DNA of 64,000 nt from Mycobacterium sp. ITM-2016-00316 (lineage in GTDB: Bacteria; Actinomycetota; Actinomycetes; Mycobacteriales; Mycobacteriaceae), in the NCBI RefSeq assembly GCF_002968335.2, contig NZ_CP134398.1:5022001-5086000 (forward strand). The letters are read 5' to 3'. Positions within the stretch are counted from its first letter, which is position 1. The number at the start of each line of letters is the position of its first letter. The notes beneath the pieces were generated by a model, which was given only the letters and a program-made list of their open reading frames with translations, did not search any database and had not been told where the DNA came from. Of the stretch, positions 8,656-17,342 are shown piece by piece. The position numbers were made by a program, and so were the translations under genes.

Positions 8656-8670
8656 CGAACACAAGTTCGA
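8655..8670. promoter_or_regulatory. LexA/SOS box upstream of DUF222-HNH gene
   Basis: TCGAACACAAGTTCGA: perfect arms TCGAAC and GTTCGA with a 4-bp spacer, an exact match to the mycobacterial/Gram-positive LexA box. It sits 142 bp before the chosen ATG and overlaps the candidate promoter. M. tuberculosis REP13E12 genes are known to be DNA-damage inducible through such boxes. Confidence 0.88.
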
Positions 8671-8812
8671 ATGCGACGTTGCTCCCATCACCACCCGGTG
8701 AGCACAGACCGCGACCCCGGTCGCCGCGAGGTTCGATGCCCCTTTCGGGCTGTGCGGACCGTTGTGACTGATCGTGCCCCGTTGGGCACCTTCTGTGAAA
8801 GTCGGTATCCCT

Positions 8813-10120
8813 ATGGACGCCACTCATCTCGACACGTTCATTGATGCGTTGATTGATGACCTCACCCCGGTGCCTGCAGCCGGGGACGACGCTGATCGCA
8901 CGCTGTTTCATCTGCTCGACGCTCCGCGCCGGATCGTTGATGAACCACCCTTGCTCGCGGTGTTGGCGGCCGCGGTGACCGTGCGCAATCTGGTCGATCA
9001 TGTGATCGCCCAGGCGGTTGCGGCCGCGGAGCGGGCCGGGATCCCGGCGCGCAAGCACCTGCGTACGGGCGCCGATCTGCTCACCAGTTGCGGCATGGCT
9101 CCCGGTGCGGCGTACCGCGCGGCGCGGGTGGGCCGGGCGGCGCACACCCTGCCGGCCTTGACCCGGGCCCAGCGCCTGGGTGGGGTCGGTATCGAGTTCG
9201 CCGACGCCATCGGCAAAGGAGTCGCCCACATCCACAATCGAGTGGCGTTGTCCGAGGAAGACCGGGCGGGCGTGGTGACGACGCTGATGATCCAGACCAC
9301 CCCCACGGGGGTGGCCAAGAAGGCCCGCGAGATCGCCATCGCCAGAACCGCCGCCGCTCCGCTCGACGACGGGGCGGTGCCGGTCGCCGAAAACACCGAC
9401 CTCAACGACATGACCCTGACGCAGACCGACGACGGACGGGTCGCGGCCAGCCTGGATCTCGACGCGCTCACCGCGGAGGAACTGCTCGCCGCGCTGGACC
9501 CGCTGTGCCGGCCCATCCCGCTACCGGACGGGTCACCGGACCCCCGCCCGACCGGGCGCCGACGCGCGGATGCGTTCGGGCAGATCATGCGCACCTACCT
9601 GTCGAGTTCGCAGCGCCCGATGAGCGGTGGTGTGCTCCCGCACGTCACCCTCACCCGCCCCACCCCGGTGGGCGTGGACTACCTGGGGTTCGGCGGGCCC
9701 GTCAGCACCCGCACCGCCGACCTCATCATGTGCGACAGCACCCTGACCGCGGTGATCGTCGACGCCGCCGGCGCCCCGCTGGACGTGGGGCGCGCCGAGC
9801 GACTGTTCACACCCGCCATCCGGAAAGGGTTGGCGGTCCGCGATGGGGGCTGCGCACACCCCGGGTGCGGGCGGCCGGTGTCGTGGTGCGACGCCCACCA
9901 CATCACCCCGTGGGCAAGCGGCGGGCACACCAGCATCGACAACGGGGTGCTGCTGTGCCGACTGCACCACACCGCGATCCACCACGGCGGCTGGCAGGTC
10001 TACCTCGGCCCCGACCGCCACCCCTGGTTCATCCCGCCCCACGACCCGGCCGAACCAGAACCGGCGCATCTACGCTCCCACGCCCGACGCACCATGACCG
10101 ACCTACCCACCGCCGCATAA
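8813..10120 (+). CDS. DUF222/REP13E12-family HNH endonuclease-like protein
   Basis: 435-aa protein: DUF222 domain over about residues 1-300, then a C-terminal HNH nuclease module (about 345-395). The module has zinc-ribbon Cys pairs (CAHPGCGRPVSWCDAHH), the central HITPWASGGHTSIDNG and the final CRLHH. This is the 13E12 repeat family found in many copies in mycobacteria, sometimes as phage attachment sites. The ATG at 8813 was chosen because it gives the usual N-terminus (MDATHLD); a start at 8774 is also open. Under a LexA box. It separates the two halves of the ureide cluster, so it may be a recent insertion. Catalytic activity in this family is not established. Confidence 0.88.
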   Translation: MDATHLDTFIDALIDDLTPVPAAGDDADRTLFHLLDAPRRIVDEPPLLAVLAAAVTVRNLVDHVIAQAVAAAERAGIPARKHLRTGADLLTSCGMAPGAAYRAARVGRAAHTLPALTRAQRLGGVGIEFADAIGKGVAHIHNRVALSEEDRAGVVTTLMIQTTPTGVAKKAREIAIARTAAAPLDDGAVPVAENTDLNDMTLTQTDDGRVAASLDLDALTAEELLAALDPLCRPIPLPDGSPDPRPTGRRRADAFGQIMRTYLSSSQRPMSGGVLPHVTLTRPTPVGVDYLGFGGPVSTRTADLIMCDSTLTAVIVDAAGAPLDVGRAERLFTPAIRKGLAVRDGGCAHPGCGRPVSWCDAHHITPWASGGHTSIDNGVLLCRLHHTAIHHGGWQVYLGPDRHPWFIPPHDPAEPEPAHLRSHARRTMTDLPTAA

Positions 10121-10170
10121 CCAAACCCGCACGGCACCTTGACAACTCCACAGAGAACACCGCCCGCACA

Positions 10171-10207
10171 GCGGGTCCGGCGGAGAGCAACACGCCGCCG
10201 GACCCGC
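10171..10207. terminator. Strong bidirectional hairpin terminator
   Basis: Perfect 13-bp stem (GCGGGTCCGGCGG at 10171-10183 with CCGCCGGACCCGC at 10195-10207) and an 11-nt loop. It lies in the 96-bp gap between the convergent HNH and racemase genes and has no long T tract, as is common in mycobacteria. Confidence 0.75.
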
Positions 10208-10216
10208 CACGACGGA

Positions 10217-10933
10217 TTAGGCTTTGTCGACGTAATCCTTGGCCGGCGGCGGGGCGAACTCCCCGCGCTTACCGGTACGCAGACCCATCGTCACCAGCGA
10301 CTGCACGATCAGCGTCGCGGCGCTGACACCGTCGACCACGGGCACACCGATCTCCTCGGAGATGTGCCTGCACATATCGGCCATCCCCGCACAACCCAGC
10401 ACCACCGCATCGGAGCGGTCCTGCTCGATGGCTTCCCGACAAGCCTCGGTCACCATTTTCAGTGCCATCGGATCGGACTCCAGGTCCAACACCGGGATAT
10501 CGCAGGCGTGGATACCCAGGCAGAACCGTTGCATCCCATAACGTTCCGCGAGATCGGCGGCGCGGCCCATGGTGCGCCCCAGCGTCGTCACGACGCTGAA
10601 CCCGCGGCCCAGGTGGCTCGCGGTCTGCATGGCGGCCTCGGCGATACCGATCACCGGCCCGGTGGCCAGTTCCCGCGCGGCGTCCAGGCCTGGATCCCCG
10701 AAACAGGCGATGACATAACCGTCGACGCCCTCGGCCTCACCGCGCTGGATCGCCGCCAGCAGGCCGGGCACACTCATCGCCTCGTCGTAGTGACTCTCGA
10801 TGGATGGCGGCCCGAACTCGGAGGTTACGCCGGTGACATCCACCCCCTGAGCCGCCACCGCCCGGGCGCAGACCTCGATCGTCGAGGTCATTGCCCGGGT
10901 GGTGTTCGGGTTGATCACCCAAATACGCGTCAC
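10217..10933 (-). CDS. Allantoin/hydantoin racemase (Asp/Glu racemase superfamily)
   Basis: 238-aa cofactor-independent racemase of the HyuA/HpxA branch. The N-terminal VINPNTT motif and the two catalytic cysteines C77 (IACFGDPG) and C181 (VLGCAGM) are present. With allantoinase, allantoicase and an NCS1 permease nearby, allantoin racemase (EC 5.1.99.3, making the S enantiomer for PuuE) is the best reading; hydantoin racemase is the alternative. The GTG start overlaps the permease stop by 4 nt (GTGA), which fixes the start despite a longer open frame. Confidence 0.8.
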   Translation of the reverse strand: MTRIWVINPNTTRAMTSTIEVCARAVAAQGVDVTGVTSEFGPPSIESHYDEAMSVPGLLAAIQRGEAEGVDGYVIACFGDPGLDAARELATGPVIGIAEAAMQTASHLGRGFSVVTTLGRTMGRAADLAERYGMQRFCLGIHACDIPVLDLESDPMALKMVTEACREAIEQDRSDAVVLGCAGMADMCRHISEEIGVPVVDGVSAATLIVQSLVTMGLRTGKRGEFAPPPAKDYVDKA

Positions 10934-12477
10934 GACACCGATTCTGCCACCAGGACGTCCCGCTTGCCCCACAGGTAGTAGATCGCGAAGCCGACTCCGC
11001 AACCGATGAACCAGCTGTACTGGGCAGCGGCAGCCATGCCCGCCACGGAACCACCGAGCAGCACCGGGATCATGGCCAAGATGGCGCCGATGACGGTCGC
11101 GACGACGGCCACTTTGTTGTATCCCTTGGTGTACCAGTATTTTCCGGACTCATCCATGGTGAACAGATCATCCAGCACCACCTTCTGCTTGCGGATCAGG
11201 TAGTAGTCGGCGATCAGCACACCGAACAGCGGGCCGATGAAGGCGCCCAGTGTCTCCAGTGTGTAGTGGATGACCTCGGGGTTGTTGTACAGGTTCCACG
11301 GTGTGATGAGCACCGACCCGACGGCGGCGATCATGCCGCCGGCGCGCCAGCTGATGCGCTGCGGGCTGACGTTGGAGAAGTCGAACGCCGGGGAGATGAA
11401 GTTGGCGACGATGTTGATACCGATGGTGGCGATGGCGAAGGTCAACGCGCCCAACACGATCGCGAAGGTGCTATCGATGCGGGCCACCGTCTCGACCGGG
11501 TCGGTGATGAGCTCACCGAACACCGGCAGGGTCAGCGATGCGGTGACGACCACCAGCACCGAGAAGACCAGGAAGTTGACCGGCAGGCCGAGGAAGTTGC
11601 CCTTCTTGACGGCCGCGAACGACTTGCCGTAGCGGGAGAAGTCGCCGAAGTTGAGCATCGGGCCAGAGAAGTAGGAGACCACCAGGGCGATGGCGCCCAG
11701 CATCACCGGAACCGATGACCAGCCGGTGTAAGTGACCCCGCCGAGGTTCAGGTCGATGGCGGCCCAACCGGCCTTGTAGATCAGGTAACCACAGAGCATG
11801 AACATGACGACGTAGACGGCGGGCCCGCAGAAGTCGATGAACTTGCGGATCGACTCCATACCGCGCCAGAACACGCAGGCCTGCAACACCCACAACAGCA
11901 GGAAGCTACCCCAGCCCAGCAGCGACAACCCGGCGAAGCCGTAATCCGCGACCACCGCGTAGGGGGCCAGGCCGGGAAAGAGTTTGATCAGCACGATGTC
12001 CAGTGCCGCCGACGCCAGGAAGGTCTGGATGCCGTACCAGGCCACCGCGATCAAACCGCGGATGATGGCCGGGATATTGGCGCCCAGCACGCCGAAGACG
12101 GTGCGGCAGATCACCGGATACGGCACCCCGGTCGCCTGGCTGGGCTTTGCCACCAGGTTGCAGAAGAAGTACACGATGCTGATGCCGACCAGCAGCGCGA
12201 TCAGTACCTGCCAGCTGGCCAGGCCGAGGGCGAAAAGGCTGCCCGCGGTGACATAGCCGCCGACGCTGTGCACATCGGACATCCAGAACGCGAAGATGTT
12301 GTAGGACGTCCAGGTCTGCTTGCCCAGCGGGGCGAGATCCTCGTTCGTCAGGCGGGGGTCGTAGCCGGGCTTGATGACGCCGCCGCCGACCGGATGGCCG
12401 GCGGCTTCGACGATGTCACCAGCACCGACAACGGCTCCCGGGGGCGCGTCATGCGGAGGTACAACGGTATCGGTCAT
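10930..12477 (-). CDS. NCS1-family nucleobase/allantoin permease
   Basis: 515-aa nucleobase:cation symporter-1 protein with about 12 membrane segments. Diagnostic N-terminal region LGKQTWTSYNIFAFWMSDVHSVGGY, and the conserved Trp/Tyr-rich helix IAVAWYGIQTFL. In a ureide cluster it most likely imports allantoin (PucI-like), though uracil or hydantoin are substrates of close relatives. It is the first gene of a two-gene operon with the racemase. The regulator GntR lies 79 nt upstream on the same strand. Confidence 0.88.
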   Translation of the reverse strand: MTDTVVPPHDAPPGAVVGAGDIVEAAGHPVGGGVIKPGYDPRLTNEDLAPLGKQTWTSYNIFAFWMSDVHSVGGYVTAGSLFALGLASWQVLIALLVGISIVYFFCNLVAKPSQATGVPYPVICRTVFGVLGANIPAIIRGLIAVAWYGIQTFLASAALDIVLIKLFPGLAPYAVVADYGFAGLSLLGWGSFLLLWVLQACVFWRGMESIRKFIDFCGPAVYVVMFMLCGYLIYKAGWAAIDLNLGGVTYTGWSSVPVMLGAIALVVSYFSGPMLNFGDFSRYGKSFAAVKKGNFLGLPVNFLVFSVLVVVTASLTLPVFGELITDPVETVARIDSTFAIVLGALTFAIATIGINIVANFISPAFDFSNVSPQRISWRAGGMIAAVGSVLITPWNLYNNPEVIHYTLETLGAFIGPLFGVLIADYYLIRKQKVVLDDLFTMDESGKYWYTKGYNKVAVVATVIGAILAMIPVLLGGSVAGMAAAAQYSWFIGCGVGFAIYYLWGKRDVLVAESVS

Positions 12478-12556
12478 GGTTGCCGACTATGGGACCGGAT
12501 TGTTTCCCCACCGTTTCGGCGGACTTATCGGTCCGTTGCACGGGAAATATATTCGC

Positions 12557-13255
12557 TCACGCCAGCAGGCCGGTGTCGCGCGGCAAGGTGGCGATGACGG
12601 CGTTGAGGCGAGCGGCATGCTGTTCGGAGATGGCCAGCAGCGCATCGACGTCGCCGGCCAGGAATGCCTCCAGCATGGCGCGGTGATCGGCGTGCAGATC
12701 AGCCCGATCGGCGGGACTGACATGCACCATCGACTGCACCGGTTCGGTGACGTTCCAGGCGGCCTCCAGCATGTGCAGCAGCCGGTGCATCCGCGAGGGC
12801 CCGGTCAGCGCGGCATGAAACTGCCTGCTGCCGCGATGATATGCGGCCGCATCCCCGTCCCGAATGGCCTGTTCCAGGAGCTGGTTGGCGATCACCGCGG
12901 TGGCGCGATCGGTGTCGGTGGCGTTATGCACCGCTGCGGCCAGCGATGCCGCTTCCAATGTCTCACGCACGATGTACATCTCGCGCAGTTCCTGCGCGGT
13001 CAGCAGCGCGACGGTGTAGCCACCGTTGCGGCGGTGCGAGATCAGCCCCTCGGCGACAAGGGTCTTCAGCGCCTCGCGGATCGGGATCTGACTCACCCCG
13101 AAGATTTCGGCGACCTCGGCCAGCGGGATCTGCGTGCCCGGCGGGACGCCGCCGTCCAGGATGGCGCGCCGCAGTTCGCCGAGCACACCGTCCTGGGAGG
13201 TGCCTGCCCGTTCGGCGACCAGGCATTCGAGCAGAACCGAGCGCCGCACCCCCAT
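12557..13255 (-). CDS. GntR-family (FadR/FCD) regulator of ureide genes
   Basis: 232-aa regulator. The N-terminal winged helix (residues about 15-75: GTQIPLAEVAEIFGVSQIPI, then REALKTLVAEGLISHRRNGGYTV) is followed by an all-helical FCD ligand domain with metal-ligand-like residues (Asp/His in RETLEAASLAAAVHNATD and the HRAMLEAFLAGD segment). FCD regulators of allantoin and ureide pathways bind small carboxylates such as allantoate or glyoxylate. Its position upstream of the permease-racemase operon makes those genes the likely targets. Confidence 0.87.
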   Translation of the reverse strand: MGVRRSVLLECLVAERAGTSQDGVLGELRRAILDGGVPPGTQIPLAEVAEIFGVSQIPIREALKTLVAEGLISHRRNGGYTVALLTAQELREMYIVRETLEAASLAAAVHNATDTDRATAVIANQLLEQAIRDGDAAAYHRGSRQFHAALTGPSRMHRLLHMLEAAWNVTEPVQSMVHVSPADRADLHADHRAMLEAFLAGDVDALLAISEQHAARLNAVIATLPRDTGLLA

Positions 13256-13308
13256 CGGCTGAGATTAGGCCGGTCGTGTTGCGCCGCTGTTTCGGCGCCG
13301 TTAGGCGC

Positions 13309-13746
13309 TCAGCCGTGGAAGCGGGTGACCCGGGTGCGAAGCCGGTCCACGGCCGCGTCAAGCACCATCGCCTTGGCCCTGCGCAACAGGAACTCCGGGA
13401 TCGGCGCGACCAGATCGATGAAGAGGTCGAACTGGACTCGGGTGCGGTCACCCTCACGGATCAGCTTGTACTCGCCGTGCTGGCCGCGCTGCTGGAAGGT
13501 GTCCTGGGCGTCCCAGACCATCCAGTCGTCGCCCCAGTGGTACTCCAGCATCTCCTTTTCGGTGATCCCCATGATCTTCACCGTCGCCCTGACGTGATGG
13601 GGCCTGCCGTCGGGATGGCGGTCCACCACCTCCGCGGACCGGTGCAGGGTGGACCAGGTCGGCACCTCGTCGATGTCGGCGAGCGCATCAAGGATCGCCT
13701 CCGGCGAGGCGTCGAAGAGGATTTCTCTCGACGCTCTGACAGCCAT
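13309..13746 (-). CDS. SRPBCC (START/polyketide-cyclase-like) protein
   Basis: 145-aa hydrophobic-ligand-binding fold. Opens with SREILFDASPEAILDALADIDEVPTW, the standard SRPBCC strand-helix start, and ends with the long C-terminal helix. It is a paralogue of the protein at 14944-15384, sharing the order of blocks (ASPE.I..., VVDR.G.GRPH, RVQFDL.IDL). In M. tuberculosis homologous small proteins flank the far racemase gene (Rv0854, Rv0856/0857). Ligand unknown. Confidence 0.8.
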   Translation of the reverse strand: MAVRASREILFDASPEAILDALADIDEVPTWSTLHRSAEVVDRHPDGRPHHVRATVKIMGITEKEMLEYHWGDDWMVWDAQDTFQQRGQHGEYKLIREGDRTRVQFDLFIDLVAPIPEFLLRRAKAMVLDAAVDRLRTRVTRFHG

Positions 13747-13837
13747 CAGGCAAATATAAGACTGCCCTTAGATTGACGCAAGGATTTCGACTAACTGGGC
13801 GTTGCTAATTTACGCCGCCGACGGCAGCAAATCGGTC

Positions 13838-14947
13838 TCACCAGCCGACCTGGTCAAGCGCCGTGGTCTGCTGCGGGGGTCGGCCGATCGGCCCGGCCGG
13901 GGTGCGGGAGAAGCGCGGCGCCGGCGCGGCCTGACGCACCCCGTGCTCGTCGACCAGCGTGTCCCTGGCCAGCAGGTGCTCGCTCTCGGCGGCCTCGGCC
14001 CAGTTCAGCACCGGGGTGACGCAGGCATCGGTGCCCGCGAAGATCGCCGTCCACTGCGCCCGGGTGCGCGCGGCGAACCGGGCCTCGAACATCGCACGCA
14101 TGGCTGGCCAGCGGTCCCGGTCGAACTGGGCGGGCACCTCCGCAGCGTCCACACCGAGTCCGGCGAGCAGTGCCGCGAAGAACTGCGGCTCGATGGAACC
14201 CACCGCCATGTGCCCACCGTCGGAGGTCTCGTAGACCCGGTAGAACGGGGCACCACCGTCGAGCAGGAACGACTCGCGTTGATCGGCAAGCGAACCCGTC
14301 GCCTTCATCGTCCACATCATCTGCGCCAGCATGCTGACCCCGTCGACCATGGCGGCGTCGATCACCTGCCCGACACCGGATTTCTCGCGCTCGAACAGGG
14401 CGGTCACGATACCGACCAGCACCAGCATCGAACCGCCGCCGAAATCGGCGACCAGGTTCAGCGGCGCGACCGGTGGCCGGTCCCGGTAACCGATGGCGCT
14501 CAGCACCCCGGTCTGCGACAGATAGTTGATGTCGTGCCCCGCGGTCTGTGCCAGCGGGCCGTCCTGCCCCCAGCCGGTGATGCGCGCGAAGATCAGCCGC
14601 GGGTTGACCGCGGCGCAGTCCTGAGGCCCGATTCCGAGCCGTTCGCAGGTGCCGGGCCGGAAACAGTCCAGCAGCACGTCGGCCTTCGCGGCGAGGGCGA
14701 GCAGCTTCCCGGGTTCGTTCTTGACGTCCAGGTCGACGATCCGCTTGCCGCGGTGCAGCAGGTCGGCGTTCTCGGCCGGCATCTGCAGCGGGCGCTTTTT
14801 CCCGTCGCTCCGCTCGCCGGGATCGGGACGACGCACGCGCACCACGTCGGCACCGAGGTCGGCCAGCATCATCGCCGCATGCGGCCCGGGCCCGATGCCA
14901 CCGAGTTCGAGGACCCGGACACCGGCCAGCGGGCCGGACGGCGTCAT
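13838..14947 (-). CDS. CoA-transferase family III, alpha-methylacyl-CoA racemase-like
   Basis: 369-aa family III CoA transferase. N-terminal GVRVLELGGIGPGPHAAMML, then ADLGADVVRVRRPD and the LLDCFRPGTCERLGIGP block, all typical of AMACR/Mcr enzymes that epimerise 2-methylacyl-CoA esters via Asp/His. It matches M. tuberculosis far (Rv0855) in kind and neighbours. The ATG at 14947 overlaps the stop of the upstream SRPBCC gene by 4 nt. The longer open frame antisense to that gene was rejected. Likely part of branched or sterol side-chain lipid catabolism. Confidence 0.85.
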   Translation of the reverse strand: MTPSGPLAGVRVLELGGIGPGPHAAMMLADLGADVVRVRRPDPGERSDGKKRPLQMPAENADLLHRGKRIVDLDVKNEPGKLLALAAKADVLLDCFRPGTCERLGIGPQDCAAVNPRLIFARITGWGQDGPLAQTAGHDINYLSQTGVLSAIGYRDRPPVAPLNLVADFGGGSMLVLVGIVTALFEREKSGVGQVIDAAMVDGVSMLAQMMWTMKATGSLADQRESFLLDGGAPFYRVYETSDGGHMAVGSIEPQFFAALLAGLGVDAAEVPAQFDRDRWPAMRAMFEARFAARTRAQWTAIFAGTDACVTPVLNWAEAAESEHLLARDTLVDEHGVRQAAPAPRFSRTPAGPIGRPPQQTTALDQVGW

Positions 14948-15384
14948 CCCTTCTTGACCTTCAGCACCTGCTTGCGCAGGCCGCTGGTCGCGACATCGAT
15001 GGCGCCCTTCATCACCTGCTTGAGCACGAACCCGGGCAGCGGGATCGCCAGGTCGATGGTCATGTCGAACCGGACGCGCGTCTTGTCGCCCTCGGGCGTG
15101 AGGGTGTAGCTGCACTCCTGGGATTTCAGCTGACTGGCCTTCACCAGTACCCAGCTGACCTTGTGCTCCTCCCAGGTGTAATCGATGGTCAGCTGGTCGC
15201 TGATGCCGACCGTCTTGATGGTCTGGATGACCCGGTGTGGACGGCCCTCGCCGTCGCGGTCCACCACCTCGGCCTTCTGGTACTGGGGTGACCAGCTCGG
15301 GGTGGATTCGACGTCGGCGACGACGGCGAAGATCTCCTCGGGGGACGCCTCGATCACCACTTCACGGGAAACGCTGGTTGCCAT
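14944..15384 (-). CDS. SRPBCC-family protein
   Basis: 146-aa START-like domain protein (SREVVIEASPEEIFAVVADV at the N-terminus), the Rv0854-like member of the pair. Translationally coupled (ATGA) to the acyl-CoA racemase downstream, so it may bind or deliver a hydrophobic CoA ester or sterol for that enzyme; this is inference. Divergent from zwf with 56 bp between the starts. Confidence 0.8.
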   Translation of the reverse strand: MATSVSREVVIEASPEEIFAVVADVESTPSWSPQYQKAEVVDRDGEGRPHRVIQTIKTVGISDQLTIDYTWEEHKVSWVLVKASQLKSQECSYTLTPEGDKTRVRFDMTIDLAIPLPGFVLKQVMKGAIDVATSGLRKQVLKVKKG

Positions 15385-15440
15385 GGCCTGACAGTAGCGA
15401 TGTCGTGCAGCGTTAACGTGCGGATGGCAACATCGCCGTC

Positions 15441-16937
15441 ATGGCCGCAGAGAACCCCCAGACCATCGCCTACCCGGCTCCCGGGTCCCGCCCGCACCGT
15501 CACGATGACGAGGCGCTCGCCCCACACGTCATCGTGTTGTTCGGGGCGACGGGCGATCTCGCCAAACGCAAGCTGCTGCCCGGGATGGCGCACCTGGTGG
15601 AGTCGGCGCTGGCCCCCAAGATCCGGGTGGTCGGCACCTCGCTGGAGGATCTGACTCCCGAGGAGTTCCGCGCGCTGACCAGGGAAGCGGTCAATGCGTT
15701 CGGCAATCACAAGCTCACCGATGAGCAGTGGGCCGCGTTCGCCGGTCGCATCACCTACGTCCCACAAGGCGCCGGGCCCGGGGCGCTCGCCGAAGCGGTC
15801 GCCGATGCCGAGGCCGAACTCGGGCCCGAAACGCAACGGCTGCATTATCTTTCGGTGCCACCGAAGGCGGCCCGAGCGGTGATCACCATGCTCAAGGACG
15901 CCAACCTGGTGGAGCGCTCCCGGGTGGTGATGGAGAAACCGTTCGGCACCGATCTCTCCAGTGCCATCGAGCTCAACGACTTCGTGCACGAGACCTTCCG
16001 AGAGCGCCAGATCTTCCGGATCGACCACTTCCTGGGCAAGGAAGCCGCCCAGAATATTCTCGCGTTCCGGTTCGCCAACGGTCTTTTCGAGCCGATCTGG
16101 AACCGCAACTTCATCGACCACATCCAGATCGACATCCCCGAGACGCTCGGTCTGGACCAACGGGCGAACTTCTACGAGAGCACCGGAGCGTTCAAGGACA
16201 TGGTGGTCACCCACCTGTTCCAGGTGATGGCATTCGTGGTGATGGAACCGCCCACCGCGCTGGAACCCCGCGCCATCAGCGAGGAGAAGAACAAGGTCTT
16301 CCGCTCGATGCTGCCCATCCAGTGCAGCGACGTGGTGCGCGGCCAGTACGCCGGGTATCGCGAAGAGACTGGTGTGGCAAGGGATTCCGACACCGAGACG
16401 TTCATCGCCCTGAAGGTCGGTATCGACAACTGGCGCTGGGCGGGCGTCCCGATCTACCTGCGGACCGGCAAGAAGATGGCCGAGGGTATGCGCATCATCT
16501 CGATCGCCTTCAAGGAGGCCCCGCGCACGATGTTCCCGGCGGGCTCCGGTGTCGGATCACAGGGCCCGGACCATCTCACCTTCGATCTGGCCGACGCGTC
16601 CAAGGTGTCGCTGTCCTTCTACGGCAAGCGGCCCGGCCCGGGCATGAAGCTGGACAAGATGTCGATGCAGTTCTCCACCCAGGAGACCGCACAACTGGGC
16701 GATGTGCTGGAGGCCTACGAGCGCCTCATCCTGGATGCGATGCGCGGTGACCACACCTTGTTCACCACCGCCGAGGGCATCGAATCCCTCTGGGAGCGTT
16801 CGGCTCATCTGCTCGACGATCCGCCGCCGGTCAAGCTCTACCAACCCGGCACCTGGGGGCCGAACGCAATCCACCAACTGATCGCCCCCAACGCGTGGCG
16901 GCTGCCGTTCGAGCGGGCCTGGCGGGAGAAGAAGTAG
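15441..16937 (+). CDS. zwf: Glucose-6-phosphate 1-dehydrogenase
   Basis: 498-aa G6PDH, first step of the oxidative pentose phosphate pathway. NADP-binding motif VLFGATGDLAKRK (residues 32-44), active-site signature RIDHFLGKE (193-201), and EKPFGTDL. Length is typical. Start at ATG 15441; an ATG at 15424 is out of frame. It stands apart from opcA, tal and tkt, as does the zwf1 copy of M. tuberculosis. Followed 10 nt later by the zinc-finger gene. Confidence 0.95.
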   Translation: MAAENPQTIAYPAPGSRPHRHDDEALAPHVIVLFGATGDLAKRKLLPGMAHLVESALAPKIRVVGTSLEDLTPEEFRALTREAVNAFGNHKLTDEQWAAFAGRITYVPQGAGPGALAEAVADAEAELGPETQRLHYLSVPPKAARAVITMLKDANLVERSRVVMEKPFGTDLSSAIELNDFVHETFRERQIFRIDHFLGKEAAQNILAFRFANGLFEPIWNRNFIDHIQIDIPETLGLDQRANFYESTGAFKDMVVTHLFQVMAFVVMEPPTALEPRAISEEKNKVFRSMLPIQCSDVVRGQYAGYREETGVARDSDTETFIALKVGIDNWRWAGVPIYLRTGKKMAEGMRIISIAFKEAPRTMFPAGSGVGSQGPDHLTFDLADASKVSLSFYGKRPGPGMKLDKMSMQFSTQETAQLGDVLEAYERLILDAMRGDHTLFTTAEGIESLWERSAHLLDDPPPVKLYQPGTWGPNAIHQLIAPNAWRLPFERAWREKK

Positions 16938-16947
16938 ACTCGCCCAG

Positions 16948-17289
16948 GTGGACATCGACCCCGCCAAGCCCCCGAGCGGTACCGGATGTGTGGAGTGCGA
17001 CGCCGGCGGCGGATGGTGGGTACACCTGCGCCGATGCGCGGCCTGCGGGCACATCGGTTGCTGCGACGATTCGCTGGCCAAACACGCCTCCCAGCACTGG
17101 CGTGACACCGGGCATCCCATCATCCGCAGCTTCGAGCCCGGCGAGGACTGGTTCTGGAATTACGCCACCGACGAGTACTACGACGGTCCCGATCTGGCTG
17201 CGCCGCAGGCGCACCCGGCCGACCAACCGACGCCGGGACCGCGTGATCGGGTACCCCGGGACTGGATGCGCCAGCTTCAGGGCGGCTGA
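16948..17289 (+). CDS. UBP-type zinc-finger protein
   Basis: 113-aa protein with a ZnF-UBP fold. Likely zinc ligands include C14, C17, C30, C33, C38, H46, H50 and H56, with the W-W-V-H-L-R-R-C-A-x-C-G-H-I-G-C-C core. In eukaryotes the fold binds the ubiquitin C-terminus; bacterial versions are of unknown function but common in actinobacteria. GTG start. Sits 10 nt after zwf and is probably co-transcribed. The C-terminal third is Pro-rich and low complexity. Confidence 0.8.
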   Translation: MDIDPAKPPSGTGCVECDAGGGWWVHLRRCAACGHIGCCDDSLAKHASQHWRDTGHPIIRSFEPGEDWFWNYATDEYYDGPDLAAPQAHPADQPTPGPRDRVPRDWMRQLQGG

Positions 17290-17331
17290 CCCGTTTTGGC
17301 GCTGACGGTTTCCGCACCCGACAAAACGGGT
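17289..17331. repeat. 10-bp inverted repeat flanking a 23-nt loop
   Basis: ACCCGTTTTG at 17289-17298 and its exact complement CAAAACGGGT at 17322-17331. It begins in the last codons of the zinc-finger gene and ends where TACTGC, a possible -10 for the next small gene, begins. It could be a terminator stem or a regulator site. Confidence 0.5.
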
Positions 17332-17342
17332 ACTGCACGTTC

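Noticed and set aside
8813..10120. DUF222/HNH gene as an insertion sequence
   Set aside because: No terminal inverted repeats or target duplication seen; the domain is HNH, not transposase.
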